Assembly (NCBI RefSeq): GCF_036711975.1
Contig: NC_091972.1
Coordinates: 10,979,001 to 11,043,000 of the forward strand
From: Onthophagus taurus
Lineage: Eukaryota; Arthropoda; Insecta; Coleoptera; Scarabaeidae
Length of the DNA: 64,000 nt
Direction: 5' to 3'
The notes beneath the pieces were generated by a model that did no database searches, had not been told where the DNA came from, and was given only the letters and a program-made list of their open reading frames with translations. The position numbers and the translations under genes are program-made. Positions 50,601 through 62,600 of this stretch are shown piece after piece. Position 1 is the stretch's first letter. Every line of letters begins with the position of its first letter.

Positions 50601-53600
50601 TATTAACCCTGTAATGTGGTTAATATCTTTTTAATACCACCCACAATATCGAATTTCGATTTTTATTACAACTAATTTTTATTCGACTGATAAGTTATAA
50701 TTTTGTAGATAAAGCGCCATCAGAAGCAGTGTTTCGTGGTTCTGAATTTCTTTCTTACGATCAAACCGGAGGTGGGCCTATTGTTAGCGCTCAAGATTCT
50801 GTGACGTTGTACTTTAAAACGAGGCAATCAAACGGTCTCCTATTTTATACAGGTAAATTATAAATAAAGTTTTGTGTTAACAAAAAGTTAAACGTTATTT
50901 GGCATGTTCTTGTTCTAGGGGACGAGATGGACTACTTAAACGTAGCCATCAAGGATGGTTGCTTAAGCTTAACAATGGGCCTTGCAAACGGCAAGCAAGA
51001 AATGCAAATTAAGCCCAACAAAGTCCGCTTCGACGACAACCAGTGGCACAAAGTTAGCGTCCACAGGCGCATACAGGAGGTATGTAAGCGAATTTGCATT
51101 AATTGCGTCCAACATCCGCCCGGAGGAACTTCACATTTCCTCACAGTTAGCTAAATAGTAGCGTCAAGATTCCCTTAGTTAAGAGATGCAAGTTAATGCT
51201 CGCTTGTTCGCGTTTTGAACAAAACGTATACACAATTTATCACTTTCGCAGTTGCGGAAGGCTTTTTTATTTCCCGACCGAATTTGACGGATCGACACCT
51301 TTTTTGTCGATCCATCAATTTTCGACATAAAACGGCAGAGTATCAACTTTTTCAAACATTTTTTTGTTTTAATTTTCAAACACCTTTCAGAAATGACGCC
51401 ATCAAACATTTATATATCTTTCCATTTATTAAACATCTAAATTGAATTAGATTACAAATTCATAGAGCTACGATGTAATGATAACTTGAATTAGTCTGCG
51501 AGACACGCAAAGGGGAAATGAAGATTATTTAACTTCCTACGTAATCCTTATTTCATATACGACTTCATTTTCATATTCGTGCATAGTCGTGCCTGCTTTG
51601 GAAACTTATACTAAAAGCAATTTGTTTCGTTTGAATCCGAATTAATTGCGAACGTGATAAGCATCATTTTGACAAACTACCTTTAATTGCACTCTCATTT
51701 TTCTCTACTCTTACGTTTTAATTAGGCCATTAATAATTTGTTAAACGGAACCGGTGGAAACCGGGTCATAAAGTTACATTAATTTAATAACCGCAAATTG
51801 AGGTAATATGTATTCATTTAATTTTTTTTATTTCCAGATTTCAGCTATTACTAGTTTTTGCAGGGTAAGAACTTTTTTTACTATCCAGCTTTTATACTAG
51901 ATACTATGATGTATAACGTATTTATACGGGGTATTAATGTTTCCAAAATCGGTTTCAAAGTACAGTATTAAATGTATACCCAGAACGTCCACATACGACG
52001 GTAATCCGCGAAGCTTACAGAAGCAAAAACCAATGGTAACGCCGTTACTGATGGCGCTACCAACTGTTTACGCATAATTATTCCAACCGAACTTTCGTCG
52101 TGTCGACTGCACCGCGAACCTCAAATTTGGACATATTACCCGAAATAAGCCGCTTTGTAAACTCCAGACGGCTGCCAGCCTTCGTTTCGACTCTAAGCTG
52201 CTTTCGTCGGGACTATTGCCGAAATCTCTTTGTTAACAAATTCCGGCATTAATTAGCCAAGCTTCAAACATTGTCGCTGAACATTCGCAAACCTGCAGAT
52301 ATCGCTTCCAGCGTTCTCCGCGAACGACTTCAAACAGTGAAACTGGCTCAGACTACTTACTAACTAAAGTAGCATAAAGCAAAACGAAATTCCCCCGGTT
52401 ATTAACTTTATGAAATGCAACCGTTTCAAGTAGAAAACAAATTCCACTTATTGTTAGGTATTATTGTAATCGTCTTACAAAAAAAACAACTTCAATAATA
52501 TCTACACTTGTTTGTTTCGCTAATTTGAAACTAGTCCAATACGAGTTAACTCGAATCTTTAATAAATAATCCTTGCACGTGTACTAGTTTGAAACGAGCA
52601 TCGCAGTTTCGGTTTGTCTTTGGCGTATTTGAGTTTCATATACATCAGACAGTAAGGCTCTAATTAAGCTCCCATGTTTCACGTTTGCAGCTTTCAGCAG
52701 TTGTAGATGGCGTCTACGCCGACCGATCTCACATTGCCGGAAAGTTCACAATGCTCAAGTCCAGCAAAATACACGTGGGTGGAAGTATAAATACAAGAGC
52801 GTTGCCCGGATCACGTGTGCATACTAACTTCATCGGATGTATGAGAAAGGTAAGATAAGTCAATAATAACATCTATTTCATCCATCTAATTTAATTTTAT
52901 ATAAAATATGAGAACTGCCGCCAAGATTGAAAAATTATGAAGACAAATCTTTTTTTACAAGTGTTTTTATGGCTCTTGTCACTAATGTTTATCCAATATC
53001 TTGCAAAAGCAAACTTGTACATAATTTGGTGTATAAAGAACAACAATTATACTTTAGTGACAGTAATTTTATATGACAGTCCTTTTCCAGTATTTCTCCT
53101 CCCAGTTTAATCATTTTATTTTATTACCATTCTCTTTCCAGCCTTGCACTGCTATATTAAATTTCTTTCGTGACTTTACAGTCTCTCTTCCTCTGATTCC
53201 TGAGTATTTTCCACTTTCCTGTCTCTGTTCAGTTTTTTTCTTTCATCAGTAGTCTCTTCTTCTTCTCTGTCAAGTTTCTTTCAAGTTTTTATCTAGTTTT
53301 CCTCGTTACAGTTCAGTTTCTTGCCTTCTTTCCAGTCTCTATCTGTCTCTTTGTTCTATTACCAGACCCTTTACAGCTTTCCTCTTCTATGTTTAGGATC
53401 TTTCTTGCCTATACAGCAACTTTTCAATTTTCTTCCTTTCTGTTCAGTCTTTTTGTCTCATTACAGTCTTTGTGCCATCTATTAACCAGTTTCTGTTTCA
53501 GTCTTTAACTTTGCTGTCCAGTTTTTTTCCAATCCCTTTTCAGTCTCTTTCTTTTGGTACTAAACTGTTTCTTGTCTTTCCAACCTCTGTCAGTTAGTTT

Positions 53601-56600
53601 CTATTATTGGTCCCTTCAGTCCTCCTCTCCTCAGTCCAATCTCTTTCTTGCTATTGCAATCTATTTCCAGTTTACTCCTTCTCAGTTCAGTTGCTTTATC
53701 CTCTTGGCAGTTTCTTTCCCACTTTACACTGCTCTATGAAGACTCTTTTGTTTTTACACTCTCTTTCTAGTATTCACTGTGTCTAAATTTTTTTCCTCTT
53801 TCTAGTTTTTGTTCTCTTTCTTTCATTATCATTACTTCTTGGAGTCTTACTATTATCAATCTCTTCCAAGATTTTATCTTCTCTGTCAAGTCTTTTTCTA
53901 GTTCCTTCTTATTTTTTCAAGTCTCCGTCTGTCTCTTCTATTGTTATTCTCGTTCCTGCATTTCTCTTCTCTGCCTAGGATCTTTCTTCCTTTTACAGTC
54001 TCTTTTCAATCTTCATATTATCACTTTTTCTTTTCTATCCTATTCCTGTTCAGTTTCGTTTTTTTATTGCAAATCTCTTTCCAGTCTTCCTCTTTTCTGT
54101 CTAATTTACATTTCATGCCTCTACAGTATCTTTCCAGTCTTCCTCAATGTATAGGATGAGTTTCGTCCCTCAATATTCATTTATTAATTACACACACTTA
54201 TTTAGACTTCTACAAGTCTCGTTGTTTTTAGGTCTCTTTTAATTATAGATAATAGGTAAATAGGATACATATTTTCATAAAACGTGAAACATGCATCTGC
54301 ATCTTATGTGATGTCTAATAAAAACAAATAACCAATTTCCCTAAAAGACTGCGACGGATACAAATCCCAAAATTAATGATTTTGGGAATAAGGTTGGTTA
54401 TAATGAAACCTGATGAAGGGAACCTATCAATAAGCCTGGATCCATCCCCCTTTATACTGCGTGACCGTCCAATCAGCATTTATAGTCCATTTAATCAATT
54501 TTGATCTTGGAGGTTTCCTAAGTGAATGTCTTCTCCTCTCGTTACTGAGTTCCCACTTAGAGCTTATTACTTTGAGTTCGGTTTTCCGAATAAAGAATTT
54601 CTAAAATAGTTTTACTTAAACATAATGAAATTCATTTTATAAAACATTTATTATTTTTCGTGTATTTTCTTTGTTTTTATTTTTTTTTGAATTGCTACTC
54701 AAACACTTTTAAATAAATGAACTGGTTATTTAATCAGAAAATATATTCCTTTTTCCCGTATAAATTTACCTCGATATAAAATATCATTGGATGGATGGAT
54801 CTAAAAATCGATGAGTTCATAAAATATGGATTGTTTTTTTTCTTTATCCTTCCCTGTTGTATTACAGCAACGGACATAAATTCGAATACCTAGGGAAGTA
54901 ACTTTCTGCGCATAGTAATCAATATTTAACGTATCGCATTATCTTCGAATCTAGAGCACCCATAAATGTTCTTTTTTGCATTTTATTTCAGTTTTTTATA
55001 GACATTAACATATTTCGTTTATTTAGGTGGAATTCGTAGCAGACACATTACGACTGAATTTGTTGGAAATGGGAAAATCGAACAGCGACATCATAACGAT
55101 ATCGGGGCAATTGGAATGGAAGTGTCCGATGGGTGAAACTCACGACCCCATTACGTTTACAACAAGAGAATCCCATTTGGTTCGTATATCCGCTGCTTGG
55201 TGATAATAAGAACGAATCCTACTGCTTACCTGCTCAACGCTCAATAGTATACCTTTGCCTTTGGGTTGGTATTCATTTTCTCTATTTTCTAGGTGCTGCC
55301 AGCATGGAACGCCAAGAAATCGGGCAGCATTTCGTTCAAGTTCCGGACAAACGAGGCGAATGGGCTTATCCTTTTCAACGGAGGAATTCGACCGCCGAGA
55401 GTAAGACCAACTTCCTTTAGTAAAAGTTAATTTCCTTTGGATATTTTTGTTTGCAGACTGACCTATTTGCGATTGAAATTTATAATGGTCACATTTATGT
55501 TCATCTGGATTTGGGGTCAGGACCGACTAAACAACGTGGATCGAAGAGGAGAGTTGATGATGGTCTCTGGCACGAAGCGACATTCAAGAGGAATTCACGA
55601 GAAGCAAGGATAACGGTGGATGGTTACCACACGGATTTCAAGTGTCCTGGTGAGTACTTACAGGAAAACCGGACGGCAATAATTCTTGTTGCACACCACG
55701 AGAAGTGGCGTTTAAATCCTCCCAACCGCGCACTTCAATATTTTTCATCAACTCGAGGCTCATTACTCCTAACGGCATGCTGTCGGAAATAGAATTGGGC
55801 TCGAGTGGCGACAAACAATTAATTACCCCGTTGTTGCTCGCTCTTAATTACGGGAAGTTCCGCTTAATTATAATTTATCGACTGGGGACGTCCGTCAGGG
55901 TGTTTCAAAGATAAATTTCAACGGGAAAAAGTAAAAAGAAAAAAAATAAAATGAAAAGTTATCTCGTCTTAAAAGGGCAGTAAGTTAGTGTCTTAGTTTC
56001 AGAAGGCTCCAACAGCTTGGAGCTGGACGGAAGTATGTACGTTGGCGGTCTCGGACCTCCTTTTTCTGACATTCCCATTCCCCCTGGTTTATGGACGGCA
56101 GTTCTTCAACAAGGATTTGTTGGTTGTCTTATGGATCTCATCATTAATAATGAACCCATCGAGGTAGCTGCTTACGCTCGAGAACAAGATTCAGGTAAGA
56201 ATAAAAAAAATAAATTAATAAATTTTTAAAACTTTAAATTTATCGTTTTACACACACATTCCCCTTATTCTAAAATACAACGCATAAATCATTCTCTACT
56301 ACCGTTTTATTAAAACACGCTCACGCCGTTCGAAACAACTCTGGCATAACCCATTCGAAGTTTGAACTTCATCTCTCGTATATCGCCCGGAAACTATTCA
56401 ACGATTCCGTGTACGTTCGCACAAACGTCTGCACACACATACACATTTCCAAAACGTCAAATTAACCATTCTTGCGGTTTCAGGCGCCATTAAAACGTTA
56501 TGCCACGTGCAGCCTTTGCAGTGCCCTTCGCAACCCTGTTTAAACGGCGGTTCGTGTAGCGAAGGATGGAATCGTTTCGTTTGCGATTGCACGGATACCA

Positions 56601-59600
56601 CATTTGGAGGCCCCACATGTGGTAAAGAAGCCCCAACGCTCAGTTTCAATGGATCCCAGCACATGGCAGTAACAATGGATGCCGATGTTGTTACGCAAAC
56701 CGAGGATATTGTTTTGAGATTTAGAACAAGCAAACCGCTTGGTCTTTTGTTGATTACTAGTACTGTGGAGACTGGAGATAGGATTGAACTTGCCGTTGCT
56801 GCTAATAGGATTAGATTAGCTTTACGATTAGGCGTTAAAGATAAAAAACAAGAGGATCGAGATAAAGATAAGGTAATTATGACTAACATTTTTTTAACCT
56901 GTTAAAATGCTTGATAAATATTTAGTAGGTAACAAAGTTTCCGTGCAAAAGCGTCGTCGCCTGGCTCTGAATCCAATATTTAATTTTCCATAACTTTTTT
57001 AATTAACGCATCTAGCGTTCTTGAACTCAAACTCCGACACGGGCGCATAACTCAAGTCAGAATTTTTAATAACAAACTTAGCTATCTCGCTGCTTCCGTC
57101 GTTGCAAGTCTTTTACGGATATTTTAAAGGTTCCTTTTACGCGCGTCCGATAGCACTTTGTTGGTTGTAACATAAACTTTGAATCCCGATCGGCCTGGTA
57201 ACACTCACCACGTGCATTTGACATTTTAATAAAAGAAAGCATAAAAACAATGCCACTTCATAAGCCGGTAAATTGTTTCGTGTGTCCGATCCACTTGCTG
57301 TATTGGAAAAAGATTTACCGGTTTCACGGGTTAAGCCGGAAAATTGGAGTGCACGTAATGCTACCAAAACTACATTTGATACATACAATTCTCCATATAA
57401 AGTTTTCCACCGTTTTTTATGTTTTTGTTGTTTGAAACCTTATACATAAAATAATTGTTATGTAGCGTTCCTGTTTATAATTCTCTTTGTGCTTGAAATC
57501 TGTATAAAATATAAAATAAAAACGCTGGTAACATAAATAATAAAATAGAGTAAACAGTATCGAATGTAAAAGCAGCGCTTTAATGGAAATTAATATCGTG
57601 AAGTTAATTAAATCATTGATACTTGTGTAAACTTTGTTGGGAAACCACTAATTTCACAGGAAATTTCAACTCTATTGGAAATCGTTTTCAATTAGTAACT
57701 GAAAGTAAAGATTGAATATTAATGTTGATCGCAAATAATAAATACTGAAAATCTACAAATTTGAACGCATTTTAATTTTCGTTTAAATTACGATTGTTTT
57801 TCTAATTTAAAATTTTAATTATTATAAATTTTTCATTCATTTTAAATTTGGGTTTATACAAAAATTGAGTTTTTTAAAAACCGGCATCTTTACAAATGTA
57901 CATCGTCAATTCTGCACTTTTATGTTCTCGTCCCAACACTTCCGTAAGTAAGCAATTCACTACTGTTTGTGGGATGTCAACTAAAACAATGAGTTAAACA
58001 ACAAAGCGATAAAAACAATAATATAGTGGTTAAAAATTTTGGACGAAATCCAATCTGCAAAGGTTACAACACTTTTTTAAACCTAATATAATAAATATAA
58101 AGCAAAAGAATTAATACACTCATCAATACCGAGATAACTAAATGCTTAGTCAGGCTTCAAATGCTTGGGAAATAACGAGTTAGTAAAATACTAGTTACGA
58201 AAATCTTTTTAACGAAGTAAGAGAGTACAGAATGAAAGTTGCTCGAATTTCAAGATGCCTGGGAGAAATTGTTTGGAAGAACAAATACCTAGCTGGGCGA
58301 CTGATCTCAATACGGATTTAATGGCTGTCCTATCAACCCTTCTCATCGCACCTTATCCTCAGCTTCAAACTCAAGAATACAATAATTCTGGAATTCTTCC
58401 CAGTTTACATTTATTGACTGACGCTCTTTCCACAATTCCAGTACTCGTTGCCAATAGGCTCTGCCAAAATCCAAACTATAACCACAAACCCATGACTTTA
58501 ATAGACACATCATAATTTAAAAAAAAAATGTTTGCTCTGGTCTTTTTGATTAATGCTATACATATGTGGTCTATTCTATTGGTTATTGGTATTAAAATAT
58601 CCTTCAGCCGCAAAAGCCCAGTTCTTCGTAGGGCTCGGTAAAAGTGCCTTCGCACTGCCACAGATCTCCTCACAGGACACTGTAAGCTAAATAAGCACCT
58701 TCAAAACATGAAGCTTGCTGACATCCCTCTCTGTCGAGCCTGTGAACAGGATGACGAAACGGTTAAACACACCTTGTGTGATCTGACCGACCTCAGAATG
58801 AGGACCTGCGGGGAGAAATCACCAACCACAGATAACATCAGGAATGCACTTCTAGGAGCTGTCCTAGCCTTTGGCAAATCGTTAGGCTCGTTGATGTGAC
58901 CAGAGTGTGTAATGGGAGAATGCGCAAGGGGCTCAATGGGGCGTAAGTATGGTGTGCGCTTTCGCATGCACTCCCAAATCCATACATACATGTGGTCTAT
59001 TCCTACAACCGCCTTAATCTGAGCTCCATCCTACGTATGAAGAGGCTGGTGGCAACTTGTATCTGAGCAGGATAATTGAAACAAGCGTCTCATCATCTTT
59101 CGAATGCAGCTTCTCATATGGAGATGAAGATGAAATTTGAGACGCGGACAAACTACGTAGCTCAGTAATGTAACTGAAAGTCAACCAGTATCCACAGTTC
59201 GTTTCTAGTGATCACCTTGACCATACAGGGTATAAAGTATTCTACCTACACTTTGGGGTTTTAATGAGGTTAGAAGAACTCTCTTGATCAACTGACAAGT
59301 CTAAATCACACACTTTTGGTGTAGCATAAAATACCTCGTGAAAAAGCAGTATCGGTGTTGATACAAGCCAGAAAGTTCAAACGCCGAGAAGAGCAGAACA
59401 AGCGAGACAACCTTATCTAGGATCCACTGTACAGGGTGTCCAAATTTCGATGAGTTTGCAGGGTATCTCAATTATTATGAAAGATAGAAAGTTGCGGCTT
59501 TCGCGAACCTGAGCTACTTTTTTGTGAAACTTACAATAGCGCAAACCAAATTTTCATAGCCCTCGTCGTTTTTGATATACAGGGAGTGTTTCAAAATTTA

Positions 59601-62600
59601 TGATTTCGAGACACCTCCTGTATCTCGGCTATCCGTAAACGTAAAAACGGGTTCTAATACATTTTTTCACGTAGAATCCAATGGTGCACGTAGAATTTTT
59701 CTAGTCGTCACGGTTTTTGAGTTATAAAGAATTAAGTATTTTAGAAGTTGAGTATTCAGTATTTGAGTTGTGTTTATAACTCAAAAACCGTAGTGACTAG
59801 AAAAATTCTACGTGCACCATTGGATTCCACATGAAAAAATTTATTAGAACCCGTTTTTACTTTTTTACTAAGTTTCCGGATAACCGAGATACAGGAGGTG
59901 TTTGAAAATCATAAATTTCAAACACTCCCTCTATATCAAAAGCAAAGAGGACTATGAATATTTGGTTTGCGCCATTGTAAGTTTCACAAAAAAGTAGCTC
60001 AGGTTCGCGAAAGCCGCAACTTTCTATCTTTCATAATAACTGAGATACCCTGCAAACCCATCAAAATTTGGACACCCTGTACAGGTGTCCCAAATTCGTT
60101 GTCCGTATAGGCTATCTCCGAAACTTAAATAGATGGAAAAAAGTACCTTACATGTCATGATCTCGTTTTTCGAGAAACTGCTAATGCCGAAAACTTCGAA
60201 CAACTATCGAGAAGTTTATGAAAGATGTTTAAACGTCATCCTCGAACCCTGTAAAAGAGCTGAGGATAACAATTCGTGAGGAAATCGTCAGGTTTTCTCT
60301 TAAAATGCTGAGAGATAGAACCTGACTTTATTTCCATAGGCCACGGTGGATCACCTTCAACTTATTTAAGCAAACATTAAATCTAAATTGTGGCGTTTTT
60401 CTATTTTTTATCAAAGTGTATATTCAAAGTGTTTGAATGGAATTCATTATTATTTATGGTCATCTTTGGTTAATATATGATATCATATTATCAATGTCGT
60501 GATAAGCTCTTTCAATTTTTCTGTCTTCAATTTTAGCTATTGTCACTTTTTAAAATTTTTACAAACTTATTTTTTAATCTCATATCTAACAATATTAAAT
60601 TAAATACTTACAGGTACTTTTAGCTGGCCAGAACGTAAACGATAACGAATGGCATACAATTCGTTTTTCGAGAAGAGGAGCAAACCTTAAACTACAATTA
60701 GACAATCAAAGTCCATTACGCGGTAAGATTAACATTGCTTATTCAATAATATTAATCCAAAATATACAGAAAATCTAACTTGCATAGCCGAAACATTCGG
60801 AAAACACAACACGCTTCAATGGAGAACGATTCACTTAGGTGGATTATACCATCAGGAAGAAGAAATCAGTATGAGCACAACTATGCCTAACTTTATAGGG
60901 GAAATTCAACAATTTTACTTTAATAATATCGCTTATATCGAATTGGCGAAATCATCCAGTAGCGAACAACCAATATCCGGGTTTCCAAACATTAAATTAA
61001 CAGCAAAATTCGTTAAAAGAACTAACGACAACCTTCATAAACCGGTCACTTTTAGATCAAAACACACCTTCATGGGTTTACCCATGCTTCGTGCTTATTC
61101 TAGCATACACATAGATTTTATGTTCAGAACTCGCGAATCAAACGGTTTAATTTTATTTAACGGAGGACGTAAAGAAGACTTTATTGCAGTGGAATTGGTC
61201 GAAGGTCATATTCATTATGTCGTAAATGTCGGGGATGGAGCGATTCATTTAAAAGATTCGTCAAAATCACATCTTAACGACAACAGGTGGCATACTGTTG
61301 GAATTCGAAGACCATCCGCTAAACAACATACATTGATGGTTGATGATGATATTTTTGTTACGACAAGTAAAGGTTCCGGTAATTTGGAATTGGATGGCAT
61401 TCTTTATCTTGGGGGTGTGCATAAAGATTTGTATCCTCAATTGCCGCAGGAAGATATTAAAGCTAGACATGGATTTGAAGGTTGTATTGCGGGTTTGGAT
61501 CTTAATGGGGAATCGCCGAATATTATGGAAGATGCTGTTGTGCATAGTTCTTTGGTTACAGCTGGATGTGAAAGTATTAAAAATATAAATTTTTGATGGA
61601 TAATTTTTAATAATGTATTGTTTTTAGGTGCATCTCAAAAATGTAGTCAAAATGTTTGCGCAAACGGTGGTGTTTGCGTTCAGCAATGGAATTCTTATAC
61701 TTGTGATTGCGAAATGACAACATATACAGGTCCAACATGTTCTGATGGTATAAATGATTATATTAAAAGATTTACTTAATTAATTATTATGTTATAGAAT
61801 CAATTGCTTATGAATTTGGCCCAAACAGAGGTATAATCACGTACACTTTTCCTGAAGATAGAAGACCTGAAATGCAAGAAGATACAATTTCATTAGGATT
61901 CGTAACGACAAAATCAGACGCCGTACTTTTAAGAATAATAAGCGGCACATCAAATGATTACGTTGAATTAGAAATCGTTGAGGGCAACGTTTTTATAGTA
62001 TACAATTTAGGTACTAATGACCACCCCCTAGGAGAAATTTCAATAAAAGTTAACGATAACACATATCACGTTGTAAGATTTAAAAGAATTGGATCAAATT
62101 CAACTTTGCAAGTCGACGATTATAACGTCCAATTTAGTTATCCAAGTGGTATTTATTAATGTAATTGTTTTAAATGATAATTAAATTGAAAATTGTAGGT
62201 CATCAATTACAAGTGTTTAACAGCCAATCTCAAATTCAAATTGGTGGTAAATGGAGTAAAGGAAAATCAAGAATTGAACGACCTTTCTCCGGTATAATAG
62301 CTGGAGTTGTAGTTAATGGTATGAGAATACTTGATTTAGCGGCTGAAAAAGATATTCACACCTCCATTAGAGGAGATGTACAATTAATGACTGGAATTGG
62401 TATCATGGAAGTACAAGAACCGTTTCAAAAAATGCAACAGGTTAAAATTAATTCAAAAAATATTTAAGTATTAATTTAAAATTTTAGACTCCTGCTTCTG
62501 GATTTCCTGGTGTCATGGATGACTTAGTATTTAGTGGAGCTGGCTCGGGATGTAACAATGAGGATGATGAAGACGAATGTCCGCCTTTGCCAGAAAACGG

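Larger units (their letters stand above)
45492..50708 (+). other. Neurexin intron 2 (5.2 kb)
   Basis: Between EGF1 and LNS2, the position of splice site 1 in other neurexins. Apart from the transposon and satellite described above, 45.5-46.2 and 50.29-50.70 kb show nothing recognisable. No cassette exon could be picked out by eye. Confidence 0.85.
56873..60613 (+). other. Neurexin intron 11 (3.7 kb, splice-site-3 region)
   Basis: Contains a LINE remnant (58.6-58.9 kb) and fold-back elements (59.4-60.2 kb). The rest (56.9-58.6, 58.9-59.4 and 60.2-60.6 kb) shows nothing recognisable; an 86-codon frame at 58255-58515 has no family likeness. Confidence 0.85.

Noticed and set aside
53554..54159. 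Phe/Ser-rich open frames in the pyrimidine tract
   Set aside because: Direct consequence of a C/T-only repeat lacking stop codons.
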